From the NCBI GenBank assembly GCA_029204225.1, contig CM055094.1, forward strand, positions 12,743,314-12,807,313: a DNA stretch of 64,000 nucleotides. Direction: 5' to 3'. Shown here piece by piece: positions 42,724 to 60,916 of this stretch. The notes beneath the pieces are model-generated. The model saw only the letters and a program-made list of their open reading frames with translations, did no database searches and was not told the DNA's origin. A program made the translations under genes and the position numbers. The number at the start of each line of letters is the position of its first letter. Position 1 is the stretch's first letter. The DNA comes from Diphasiastrum complanatum (taxonomy: Eukaryota > Streptophyta > Lycopodiopsida > Lycopodiales > Lycopodiaceae).

Positions 42724-45456
42724 TTGATGTGTTCTTCAAGTCCAATATCAAGTGAAGGTGACAAAGATTCATGGTGGATTGATAGTGGAGCTAGTTCACA
42801 CATGACTAGTCACAAGGAGTTCTTTACTTCTTTGGTCACTTATGATGGAGCCAAGAAAGCAATTCCAATGGCCAATGGTGGTGAGTGTGTGATTGAAGGT
42901 ATTGGTTCAATTCCTATTTGTCTCTCTACTAATAGGAAAGCAAGACTTGATGGTGTTCTTTACATTCCTTCACTTTCAAAGAATTTGCTAAGTGTTGGTC
43001 AAATGATAAAGAAAGGATACATGGTAAAGTTTGGTGGTGATGCTTGTCTCATTACAAAGGAAGAAATCTTGGTTGCTAGGGGCAATAGACAAGGTAGACT
43101 TTTCAAACTTGATGCTTTTGTTATGGCTAACAAAAAGGATGGAATGGAAAAGGAGATTGGTCTCAACTTTCCAAAGTTACCTTCTAGCATCAATAAGATT
43201 GGTGGATCTTATGCAAAGTCTAACAAGCTTCCTTATGCTAGATCTAGGTCAAGATCTAATATGCTTCTTGGAGATGTTCATCTTTGTGCTAACTTGGCTA
43301 GTCTTGAGGATAATGATGGTGTTTCAATGGTTCTTCATGGCAAGTGCAAGCATGCAAAAGGTAAGGAAAGAGCTAACTTCATCAATGGAGGTGAAGGTTC
43401 TTCCTTGGAAAAGATTGTTGTTAATGATTTCTTCAATCATATGGAAAAGGATGTTGCTAGGTGCATGCATGAAGGAGGTGGTTCTGCTACATTCTTTTGT
43501 TATGATTCCAAGAAACTCATTTTTCCAGCAAGTGGAGTCACATGTCTTCATAAAGAGAGTAGATCAAATGGTTCTATCAAGAGACTTAGTGAGGAAGATA
43601 GTCACAAGTCAAGAAGAAGAGAAGTATGTGAAGAGTTCAAAGTAGGATGTACTTTGAATGATGTCATTGTGAATGATAGTGAGAAAGAATCATTATCATA
43701 TGATACATTACCTAAAACATTGAATAAAAGTTCTTGTTTGAAGAAAGAGAGTACTTCAATCATCCTTATGTTGAAGGTACTAATCATTTTTTTCATGGCT
43801 TCTAATGTTTTTGAGATTTCTACTTCTTATGATGCAATCATTAAGAGGGAGTCTTATGAAGGAAAGAGCAATGGAAGATTGGTTCTTGGGAAGATCCAAG
43901 GCATGGATCTCACATCTCTTCATCAACTCAAAGGATTCTATGATTGTGAATTGATCACTCATGATCAAGATGGCAAAAGGCTGGTTGGAGAAGACTACAT
44001 GGAGCAAATCGAGAGGCAATTTCTTCAAGGCAAGGGAGATCTCATTGGTGAGCTTATTGAGGTTTGTTATGGGCTCAAGAGGGCTGGATTTATTAGGTTT
44101 GATACTCATATTCACCTACTCTACTTCATGTTGGATGGAAAGTTTGGAATCTATCTTTTGATTTATGATGGTGACATTGGTGACATTGTTTTCACTAACC
44201 TTTGTGGAAATTCGAGATCAAGCATTGATGAGATCTTGTTGGATCTATATCATATGTTTGAGAGAAAGTATTTCCAGAGGTTCAAGTATGAAGATATTCA
44301 TATCTCTGATATCTTTGATGATCAAGAGAAAGGTATGCAAGTGGAAGCGACACACTTTGCTTTACTCACGTGTTTTGGAGAATTTTCTTGTGTAGATGAT
44401 GCTATGCAAGTGGATATTGGTTCTCATGGTTTTCATACTGAAAAAGCAAGTAATGGATCTGGAAAACAAAGTTTGTTCAATGACTTTGATGGTCAAGAGG
44501 AAGATCAACAGGTTGGTCTCAAAGGGCTTCAACAACACAAAAGGAAAGGTGGCAATTTGGAGCTAGTCAAGAGCATCAAAGGAAGGTTTTTTGGCAAAGA
44601 TGTTATGGATCTGTTTTTGCAGCTTATTGAAGACTCAAGTACGGTCAAAGGAGCAGCAAGGAAGTGTTGTTCAAGTTTACTTTTCTTGTTCTATCTCATG
44701 TTTGAGCTATTTCATGTGGATGTGTGCAAATTGTCAAGATATGGACAAACTAGCTACATTGTCTTGCAATATCTTATTGTTGGAGTTGTACTAGCATTCT
44801 TGGCTGGTTTTGCTGATGGAAATGAGGCTAATGGAGGCTCATTATATCACTCATCCATGATCAAGTTCTCAAGTGTTGAGCTACTTGGTGCCAATACTTG
44901 GAGATTGTCAATTTTTGGTGAATTCATGGTCATTTTCTTGTGTCAAGTAGACCTTGAAGATGGACTAGTGCAACCTACTTGGTTTATGGAGTCATGTGGT
45001 GCTGGATTTGCATCATTAATGTACTCACCTACTCATGGATTTCCAAGGTTTGATGGTTTCTTGTGGCAAGATGGAGATGGAGGCTCATTCATGGAGTTTT
45101 ATGGTGGAGACATATCAAGAAAGGACAAAGTTGGAGGAGACAGGCAAGCAAATGGTCATCACTCACATTTATTGTTTGGTTGCTGTAATTTTTCAGAGAG
45201 TTCAAAGTTTCAAACATGGAGGAATCATTTCATTCACATTCTATTTGGTTCTTCATGTTCTAGTTATATCTTGATGTGTAAAATTGATGTAAGTAATAGT
45301 GAAGCATCCAATATGGACACTATTCTCTATATCAATTATGAAAGATACTTTAGAACCTTAGAAAGAAGATCTATACTTAGGATGGAGATCATTCTAAAGT
45401 TGGATCAAAGTTCTATTGTCAAAACTATGCCAAAACTAGTTGAAGAGGGAGTGTGA
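42724..45456 (+). CDS. 910-codon Pol-derived ORF of the copia element: protease, no integrase, RT remnant
   Basis: Open from 42664 (first ATG 42724) to a TGA at 45454-45456, the first bases of the 3' LTR. Residues 18-35 hold the protease site (WWIDSGASSHMTSHK), then YIPSLSKNLLSVGQM and QGRLFKLD. The next expected motif (LWHxRxGH) and the whole integrase core are absent. A diverged RT follows at about 420-530: YMEQ, GKGDLIGELIEVCYGLKRA, DGKFGIYLLIYDGD, SIDEILLDLYHMFERK. The catalytic YVDD is YDGD. Residues 670-760 include hydrophobic, possibly membrane-spanning stretches (SSLLFLFYLMFELF, TSYIVLQYLIVGVVLAFLAG) that I cannot match to Pol. The rest is unrecognised. It cannot encode working integrase, so mobility would need helpers. 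The intact frame may reflect youth or selection. Confidence 0.8.
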   Translation: MMCSSSPISSEGDKDSWWIDSGASSHMTSHKEFFTSLVTYDGAKKAIPMANGGECVIEGIGSIPICLSTNRKARLDGVLYIPSLSKNLLSVGQMIKKGYMVKFGGDACLITKEEILVARGNRQGRLFKLDAFVMANKKDGMEKEIGLNFPKLPSSINKIGGSYAKSNKLPYARSRSRSNMLLGDVHLCANLASLEDNDGVSMVLHGKCKHAKGKERANFINGGEGSSLEKIVVNDFFNHMEKDVARCMHEGGGSATFFCYDSKKLIFPASGVTCLHKESRSNGSIKRLSEEDSHKSRRREVCEEFKVGCTLNDVIVNDSEKESLSYDTLPKTLNKSSCLKKESTSIILMLKVLIIFFMASNVFEISTSYDAIIKRESYEGKSNGRLVLGKIQGMDLTSLHQLKGFYDCELITHDQDGKRLVGEDYMEQIERQFLQGKGDLIGELIEVCYGLKRAGFIRFDTHIHLLYFMLDGKFGIYLLIYDGDIGDIVFTNLCGNSRSSIDEILLDLYHMFERKYFQRFKYEDIHISDIFDDQEKGMQVEATHFALLTCFGEFSCVDDAMQVDIGSHGFHTEKASNGSGKQSLFNDFDGQEEDQQVGLKGLQQHKRKGGNLELVKSIKGRFFGKDVMDLFLQLIEDSSTVKGAARKCCSSLLFLFYLMFELFHVDVCKLSRYGQTSYIVLQYLIVGVVLAFLAGFADGNEANGGSLYHSSMIKFSSVELLGANTWRLSIFGEFMVIFLCQVDLEDGLVQPTWFMESCGAGFASLMYSPTHGFPRFDGFLWQDGDGGSFMEFYGGDISRKDKVGGDRQANGHHSHLLFGCCNFSESSKFQTWRNHFIHILFGSSCSSYILMCKIDVSNSEASNMDTILYINYERYFRTLERRSILRMEIILKLDQSSIVKTMPKLVEEGV
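45439..45451 (+). other. Polypurine tract of the copia element
   Basis: TTGAAGAGGGAG immediately before the TGTGAGAG start of the 3' LTR, the normal place for plus-strand DNA priming. Confidence 0.75.
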
Positions 45457-46105
45457 GAGATTTCAACTAGTTTAGTCTAGTTTAGTCACATTTTGGTAAA
45501 TTGTCAATAAGAGGCCAAAACTCATTTTAGACTTAGAGATAAACTTTTTGAAGTTATATTAGTTTAAAATACATTCAATAAACACTTTTGGAAAGTGTGG
45601 GAAAGCTGGTAGTCGAGTTTGAGAGAGATTCAAGTTTGAACTTTGGGTATATTGAATCTAGACCCAAAAATAGTAGGGTTTACATTTTGGAGGGAAAGCC
45701 AAGTGGCCAAATAGGGTTTGGAAACTCTATAAAAGGATGTAACTCGTGGAGAGACACATCTTCTCTCTTCTCTCTCTCATTTCATCATTATACATGGTTC
45801 TCTTTGGGTTCTACTACTCATTGGTGCACTATCTTGGTGTTATCTTGCAATTCTATGTGTAGAATGATCATTTATTGCTATTTTCGGTTCCACACGTGTG
45901 AAATACAGTAGGGTACTGTAATTGTACGGACAACAAACATATTTTATGTTTTGGTTCATGTTTGATCAATATCTCTTAGAGTTTGCATCTCATTTTGTGT
46001 GTAGATGCCGATTTTTCTACATTGGAAGGATTGTTGGTTTGCTCCTTATTATAACCAAAGATTTGGGACATGGATTGGATCTTGAATGATCTGAAATCCT
46101 TCACA
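45452..46105 (+). repeat. Copia 3' LTR
   Basis: 654 bp, about 99% identical to the 5' LTR by eye. Differences seen are single-base changes such as GTTG/GCTG, GTACATT/GTATATT and TGGCAGG/TGGAAGG. Followed by TGGT. Confidence 0.95.
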
Positions 46106-46208
46106 TGGTTGTCTATTAAGAAGTCATTCCATAAACATAACTTACTCATGCTAATTATAGTCCATATCTGTAATTGTTTACAATCACATGACCACATAAA
46201 CATGGTTT

Positions 46209-46727
46209 TCATTTGTATGATAAAAAGTGTTTAGCTTGTTTAAAGGCGAACTTAATAAGCTTACTCATAACCGTTTTATAGTATTCAGAAGATGAATCGC
46301 ATTGCCAAAAAAGATTGGTATCCACCTTAAGGATACTCAGGTGAGTATTTGCCTTAGGGCCTACTCCCTCTATGAGGAGAGGAATCAGCATACCAAGATC
46401 TCCAGTCAGGAAACTGGCCAATTTTGAAAAGTAGCAGTCATCTGCGTTTGTTATCCATCTGAATGTATTCTTGTGGGCTTTAAACATACATAATATAAAC
46501 GGCAGTACTTCTTTACCATGTAAGCAGTTTGGTATTGTATTAATGAAGGAATTCTTTACCGTGCTCATAGAGGTCTCAACTGAATTATTATTTTCACCTG
46601 GATAAGGTGCAAAATCTGGACTAGATAGTCTTTCTAAGGCAAGACTTCTGACAAAGTGAATACAAATAAAACAAGAGTTGTGTTGTGCTTTATCTACCCC
46701 ATTAATATATAATGAGAGGTAATCCAA
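46209..46727 (-). pseudogene. RT fingers fragment (possible Penelope-like)
   Basis: A 172-codon open stretch with PYPGENNNSVETSMSTVKNS, then PFILCMFKAHKNTFRWITN and a following LASFLTG. K-x-H-K followed by R in RWITNA matches the fingers motif of Penelope-like RTs (KxHKx...RPIxS) in spacing, though the RP is changed to RW. It should run into the palm fragment at 40613 once the copia is removed. No endonuclease domain is recognisable. Low-to-moderate confidence in the clade, higher in RT. Confidence 0.5.
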
Positions 46728-47182
46728 TTTCTTTCACTATTGGTGTCTTTCGACCGATTGCTAGATAAATAGTTACCATGTAGCCATTTAGTGTTCCTCA
46801 AGTGCTTAGTATCCAAATTCTTGTATAGCAATGCATGCTCAGAACGAGTATCATTATCAATAGATTGATAGATAGGTAGTAAAGCTACTAGTTTAAACTA
46901 ACCATGATAAAGTTCAGAAGCAACTCCATTAATATTAGATTGTTGTATAACAATGCGATTCAGCCCTTTACAAAAAAAATTTCTTAAGGTTTTATTGTTT
47001 ACAATCTTGCAATCCATAGAGACTACATGCATAAAATCACTTGAGAAAATCTCATTTAGGCGTTTACTTGTTGCACAACAACATCTAGTAGAATCATTAA
47101 AGCTAAAATCACAGAAACTTTATAAGGTTTGTACCAATCACATTTGATATGAGGCCGATAAGTCCACCCAAAAACAATATTA

Positions 47183-48080
47183 TCAAAAAAAGTCATCAAT
47201 AGAGCTCAAAATGTATAGTAAAGTGTTGGCATAAAACAATTTGATGTTGATATTCTCAAAACTCCCATTACAGTAACATAAATGCAAAAAAACCTTCCCT
47301 TTGTTGATATGATTATCAAGATGAAACCGCTCCACGACATTGACGACCAACACCCTTTTTATTTCCTCTTTAACCTGCACAAGGTTCAATCTCTGCAAAA
47401 GTTCAATTTCTTAATCGATAACTCTTCCTCTCCACTGCTGCTTTGTCCACCTTTGCCAATGTATGGTACATATTGCCTCTTCTTGCTGCCACTTCCGGAA
47501 ACCACTAAGCTTGGATTGTTTAGGTTAAAAGTCCCAGGTCTTTTGCTTGAATTTTGAAAGTATTTGTCTTGAAGAGTATAGAAGCTCGGTTTCTTTAATA
47601 GCTTTTCAATCTCACGTATGTTTTCAGCATCCCCAAGTTTGGAAAGGAGTTTGCAGGAAGGATCAAGTGACAATTCAATGGAGGATTCAATCATGTACTC
47701 CCTAATATAGAGGAAGTTAATATGGGCTTTAACAACATCCCTAATGAGCTTGTGTAACCCAAGAAAAAAGGCATTGACTTGGTTTTGCATGGAAGCATCG
47801 GAAAAGAATTTGCTAAGGTTGTTCATCATGAACCACACAACATGGTCAAACCAAATAATGGAGGAATAGTTCTTGTATCTTTCACCGCATCTACATTTGA
47901 AGAAGGGCCTTTTCCAGTTCCAGATGCGGGGTGAAAATTCATCCTATTAAAACTGGTCTCGAAATGACCTCTAATCCAGGCCCATGTTTGCAGAGAGAGA
48001 CATCTAGAGGGCTCAAATTTATTCATTCTAATCACAAAATCAAAAGCAATGGGAGTGTCAAATGCATAATTTTTATGCAA
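47183..48080 (-). pseudogene. N-terminal region of the decayed minus-strand retroelement
   Basis: Broken frames read FKCRCGERYKNYSSIIWFDH (about 47905-47846), continuing through VNAFFLGLHKLIRDVVKAHI and a basic serine-rich stretch GSGSKKRQYVPYIGKGG. A shifted frame at 47398-47183 ends SSIDDFF, and one further frameshift in a T-run gives NIVFGWTYRPHIKCDWYKPY. I do not recognise these as known domains. They lie in line with, and on the same strand as, the RT fragments, so I assign them to that element by position. Confidence 0.35.
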
Positions 48081-48150
48081 GGCAACAAGTTTACAAGTCT
48101 GAATCTCGGCATCAGTGGGGAAGTGGGCAAGCGTGATCCATAGTTCAATG

Positions 48151-49916
48151 GAGATAGGAGTGAGAAAGTTAACTATGGATAAACTCTAGAGTTTAAAGGC
48201 AATCTTAGTTGCTTTGAATTCAACGATATGACTAGGGACTAAAGGGACTTGGCAGTTCTTGGCTTGGAAAAACAAAGGAGAATTGATTGTCAACATCACA
48301 AAATTCTGGAGAAAACATTTTTAATTGAGAAACACTTTCTTCATCTAAATCATCAACAAAGACAAAAGGGTGTGGAGAAAGGGATACCTCAGAAGTAATG
48401 TTGTTTTCTTTTTCAAGACAAGTAAAAATCTTACGTATGTGAGAGTAGAAGAAAATTACACTAAAGCAAATAGTCTAATTTGTCTTTGTTTTCATCGATT
48501 GCACGATTATGCAAGGTTAGATGTATTATAACAACTATAATTCAAAATAATCGAAATCATTTTGGTGCATGAGGCCCTCATATCTTGTGAGCTCTAAAAG
48601 GAGTCACAATTAAGCTATAAGTAGGAACAACTGACATTATTAGCAATAGAATTAAGTAGCGATTAAGGCTGATTTTCCATGTGAGAGCATTGCTTAATTT
48701 TAGTTTTATAAATATATTCTATTGCCTAGTAGAAATCACAATGTCTATGATTGTCATGCTTGATCCTCACTCCTATGCTCATTTTCTAAGTCATTAATTA
48801 TGGAAAGTATCCACACAAGTCCCATCTCATCAATATAGTGGCTTCATTGAAAGGACTCCTATCAACATGCTTTGCTAGCCATGAACATTATCAAGTTCAT
48901 AGTAGAACTTGTACATATTGGATTGTGGTTTTGGGTATGCACATTAGGGGTGGACTAACAATAATGTGAAACTACACATTCACCCTTGATCAACTTAGTC
49001 CTAAAACATTAAAACTTGACATAGAACTTTTTGTCCAAATGTAGATTAGATTTAAATCGTAACACTTCTCAAAACAAGCTACAAAATGTTGACAAACGTT
49101 AAAAACAATCTACATTATTTTTTAAGATGAGCAACGATGACTCCAAATAACATGTTTAGATAAGCTTGAAGTGAAATTCGAGCCATAGTCAAATCTCCAA
49201 GGACCAGCTTTGGAGAGTAGTCCCTCCTCCTTGTCAATAAAGAGACATGAAGTGCATCCTCAAAGCTCAAGTTAAGTCAAGCTCGAGTTAAAGTCACATG
49301 AGAAGATAGCAAATCCCTATACTTAACAAAATCCCCTCCATCGTAGAGATGGATACTATTGTTACCCATGGCAATGGAGACCCAAGCTTGATGCATGGTC
49401 TGCTAATGGAATAGGGACAATAGGGACAACTTGAAGCTCGTGAGCTCTACTAGTAGCTTGGCCTACACACACATACACATAAATAGATACATACATACAT
49501 AATGAGTGATCCTAGTGCTAAGTAATTTTGATGCAAACAAAGTGACTATCCAGAAAATCAAAATAAGGAGTGTTTCCTTAAAGATTAAGAAACATTCAAT
49601 TGTTGGAAAATGAAAAAAAAAGCAAAAAAAAAACAAGGTGATGGATACATCATGAGAAGTTTTGCATTAAGCATGTAGGGCATTCAAATCATATAGGACA
49701 AAGATTGCATTTTAGAAGAATTAAAAAACGAAAAATGAAAATGCTCAAACTCACATAAGATTACATGTCGTTGTTGTCATTTTAAGAATGACGACATGTA
49801 CTCTTTTAGGAAATCGTTACAATATCTTATCACTATCGTGGCAAAGATTATCAAAAGTAAAATGATCAAAAAAAATTTGTGTTCTTTATATCCAATTTCT
49901 CTATTTCGGCCCCCCG
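48151..49916. other. No gene seen
   Basis: AT-rich intergenic sequence, possibly including further decayed parts of the minus-strand retroelement. Short A-runs near 49612-49634 and (CATA)n-like sequence near 49466-49500 are the only structures noted. Confidence 0.5.
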
Positions 49917-50780
49917 TCTCTTATTGGCACGTCCACGTTTGGTCGGGACCTACTTCAGCTCCCGACGCGTGTCCCCAGGTGTGTCGTTGTTGCTGCCCGG
50001 CCTTGTACTTGGCCTCCTCCCTGATTGCTTGCCATGTGGCATGGCCCAGTTTATCCCATAATTCTTTGGGGGAAAGCAATGTGTTTGAGTATATAGTGAA
50101 AATGCTTAGGTGTATGGCATGTACGTGTGAGCGTGAGGGAGTGGGCGATGTGCTCACTAAAAATCCGTGGTGCATCAAAAAATGGTTCCCGGGGGCCTGG
50201 GCCCGCTGTTACCCACATGGCCACGGGCCCGCGAAATTGTGGTGCTCAACAAAAAGGTGGGTCCCAGGACCCACTGGGACCACCCTGCTGGTGCCAGCTA
50301 AAAAGGTGGTCCCGGGCTTGGGACCCAACGGGAGCCCCACCATCGTATCTTACTGGCACAAGTCATTTTAACGCCAGACGCGTGTCCGCAGGTGCCCAGT
50401 TGATGTTGCCCACGGTCCTGCCCGCCCTGCCCAAGTGCTACACACTCTTCATTTCTTCTGCTTGCCACATGACCTGCATAGCTTTATCCCATGATATTCT
50501 CTCAGATACGTTTCTGCTTGCACATATACTCAAGCTCATTAGCTCCCATGTGCGTGTGAGTGCGTGCGCAGGTCGGTGCGCCCGTGCTCGCAAAAAAATC
50601 GTGCTTGGGACCCTCCCGGTCCCACGTGGTTAGGAGCCCGTGGAAAAGTCGTGCCCGCGAAAATAGGTGGTCTTGGGTCTTGGTGGGACCCACCCACCCT
50701 GTGCCCGCGAAAAACATGGTCCCGAGCCCAAGATTGACTGGGAGCCAGACGACCAGGGGCCCGTGAAAAAAATCGTGCCC
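49917..50780. repeat. GC-rich tandem duplication of about 430 bp upstream of the YY1-like gene
   Basis: Two diverged units start TCTTATTGGCAC (about 49917) and TCTTACTGGCAC (about 50348). Each continues with ACGCGTGTCC(C/G)CAGGTG, then CTTGCCA(T/C), TTTATCCCAT and a stretch of GTGCCCGCGAAAA-like units. Within 50580-50880 the short unit CCCG(C/T)GAAAA recurs at roughly 45-60-bp spacing. GC content rises sharply against the surroundings. Confidence 0.65.
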
Positions 50781-50939
50781 TCGAAAACAGGCGGCACCCT
50801 CGAGATGTAACCGGGAATTTCTTGTTCCCTGCCCGGACACGTGGGCCCGTGAGAAAGCAGTGCCCGCTGAAAAAGTGGTCCCGGGCTCGGCGCGACGCAG
50901 GAGACCGGGAAATCTCTTCCTCCATGCCCAGAGATATGG

Positions 50940-51050
50940 AAATGGGAAGAAGAAGAGGGAGAGGGAGTGATTGAGAGAGAGAGAGAGAGGGGGGGGGATG
51001 GGGAGGAGGAGGAGAGGGAGAGGGAGAGGGAGAGGGAGATGCGGATTTTT
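50940..51050. promoter_or_regulatory. GA-rich tract upstream of the YY1-like start
   Basis: GAAGAAGAAGAGGGAGAGGGAG, (GA)n, a G-run and repeated GAGGGA units, ending about 230 bp before the ATG at 51284. Purine-rich stretches of this kind are common in plant 5' UTRs and core promoters. Role inferred. Confidence 0.4.
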
Positions 51051-51283
51051 CAGTTACAAATGCGTGGAGTTGTGATTGTGCAAAAGGGTTAGTGTGGCTG
51101 GGCGCCCTGTGCGGCGATGGCATGCGCGGTGTGACAGTTGGGGTTTTTCAAGCTGATCGCATTCTGAGTTTAGTTTACAATGTTTTTTCTTCTCCTTTTG
51201 GAGTGCCAGGTAGCCGATCACAGCTGCTGCTGTCTGCTGCTATGACAAAAGGTGTGGGAAGGGTGTAACGGGCAATAATCGGC

Positions 51284-59561
<8,278 letters not shown>

Positions 59562-59623
<62 letters not shown>

Positions 59624-59631
59624 AGAAGAAG
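59562..59631 (-). repeat. Microsatellite tail of the half-LINE
   Basis: On the minus strand AAGCTTCTTCTTCTTCT passes into about 59 bp of CT. The change from CTT to CT within one tail suggests slippage after insertion. Confidence 0.9.
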
Positions 59632-59822
59632 CTTTATTAACATCTTTTCCATGCCAAAGGCGTATAAGACGAACCAGTACATCAGATAAGATGGCAACTA
59701 GATGGATCAGTGCCGTCAAAACAACATAATGAAACTAATTTTGTTCTTGGACTTGGATGAAGGTCAGGTCTTCGTCCAAAAAGATTTTGGTATTCTGCAA
59801 TTTAGTTCTCTTCCCCAAAGCT

Positions 59823-60575
59823 TCACGCCGGTGAGATACTGATGTGATTCGTGAAGCGGATAACAAGAGTATCCGGGTCCTTAGTCAGCCATGCAGCTTC
59901 CATACCTGTATGATGGTGTTGAAAATCCCCAGCCAAAAACTTCTTAGCATCTTCAACATCATTTTGGGAGTTCAGAGTACCTCTGATGCGAACATTAAGG
60001 GCCTTATGCTCTCGCAGACGGCTCTCGATGAACGTGGCTGAGATAAGTGAAGGTGAAGTTGGAGGTGCTGGAGGAACTGTATTACATTTAAGTACATCTG
60101 CCCAAGTTTGGACAGCCGTATGGTGTTGCTCCACCTGATTTTCAAGCTGTTGGAGTTTAGCTGATGTAGCTAATTGGGAAGGTGTATCGTTTTTGATAGT
60201 TGCAACTTCAGTCTTGAGTTCTTCGATGGAAGCTTCTAGCTTCTTGAGGTGTGATTGCACAACTAGAAGTGCAGAATCATGAGAAGCCAACATTTCTCTG
60301 TGATTGTTGAGATATTCAAACATTCGGAATGGTTCTTCACGAAGAAGAGCAAATGCAGCAAAGGACGACATAGAATCTGCTGGGGAAGTTGGAGTCAAAG
60401 GGAGAGCTACAGTAGTCTCGCTATTGAGAATAGGATTCAATGGAGAAATGGGGACTGCAATAGGCATAAAAGGAGAAGGGGATGATGCATCTGGCTGTGA
60501 GGAAGATGTAGAACCAATACTGGAAATGGAAAATCGTTCAGGAGTAGGGGCACCAGCCCCTTTACGACGAGGCAT
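59823..60575 (-). pseudogene. LINE ORF1 protein (nearly intact)
   Basis: The open frame reaches 60725, but the likely start is the ATG at 60575 (MPRRKGAGAPTPERFS), giving 251 codons. A proline/serine-rich basic start is followed by a coiled coil at about residues 90-155 (HLKKLEASIEELKTEVATIK, LQQLENQVEQHHTAVQTW). An RRM-like or L1-ORF1-like part follows (ALNVRIRG, DVEDAKKFLAG, TLVIRF). After the TGA at 59823 a shifted frame reads ALGKRTKLQN and FLDEDLTFIQ, the usual end of such ORF1 proteins, so one frameshift truncates it. ORF1 binds element RNA and multimerises. Confidence 0.65.
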
Positions 60576-60809
60576 TGCAGATTTGAGAAGAGCCAACAGA
60601 AGATTAAAATAGTATGATCGCTTCCACTGATCCGCTAGACAACAGCGATGGCCATGAAGAGTCGCTGGAGCATGTTCAGCAGCGATGGACCAAAACCAGC
60701 AACCAAACCGCTGGAGCTGAGGCAACTAGGGCATCGCTGCAGCTAAACAGCAGTATCGCTGGTCACTGACAGATCCAATAGCTCCTGGTTGCTGGACAGA
60801 TCCGCTGGG

Positions 60810-60916
60810 ATTCCGCCAGAGCAGGCATCGCCATCAGAGTCACTAGTATTCCGCTGGAGCAGGCATCGCCATCAGGGCCAGGTCCACTAGGATTCCGCTG
60901 GAGCAGGCATCGCCAT
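60810..60916 (-). repeat. 5' monomer repeats of the half-LINE
   Basis: Three units containing GGAGCAGGCATCGCCAT or GAGCAGGCATCGCCAT at 38-44-bp spacing. They sit between the tail of the next LINE copy and ORF1, where LINE promoters lie. Confidence 0.6.

Larger units (their letters stand above)
40614..46105 (+). mobile_element. Young Ty1/copia element, non-autonomous (no integrase)
   Basis: 5,492 bp. LTRs at 40614-41267 and 45452-46105 are both 654 bp with about seven differences by eye. They start TGTGAGAG and end CTTCACA. Primer-binding site at 41268-41280, polypurine tract just before 45452. Flanks share TGGT (40610-40613, 46106-46109); the usual copia duplication is 5 bp, and the fifth base is ambiguous here. 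The interior has gag and one 910-codon ORF without integrase. Inserted in a minus-strand RT element. Confidence 0.9.
40235..48080 (-). mobile_element. Decayed retroelement with Penelope-like RT, split by a copia element
   Basis: On the minus strand: a gag-like or N-terminal region (48080-47183), RT fingers (46727-46209), a copia insertion (46105-40614), then the RT palm with YIDD (40613-40255). Collapsing the copia and one ACCA duplication gives a continuous LIDNHVIKLDDKTW reading. The element has many stops and frameshifts. Outer edges are not visible to me; a (GA)n tract at 40315-40342 interrupts the 3' part. Confidence 0.5.
59562..60916 (-). mobile_element. Half-LINE (ORF1-only LINE) with 3' hairpin tail
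   Basis: On the minus strand: three 38-44-bp 5' monomers (60916-60810), ORF1 (60575-59823 and a shifted end to about 59730), about 60 nt of 3' sequence, the family hairpin (59670-59642), TTAATAAAG, and a (CTT)n(CT)n tail to 59562. ORF2 is absent between ORF1 and the tail. Confidence 0.65.

Noticed and set aside
43031-43645. 204-codon ORF in another frame of the copia Pol-like ORF
   Set aside because: It lies wholly inside the 910-codon frame, which has protease and RT motifs. Codon content suggests a shadow.
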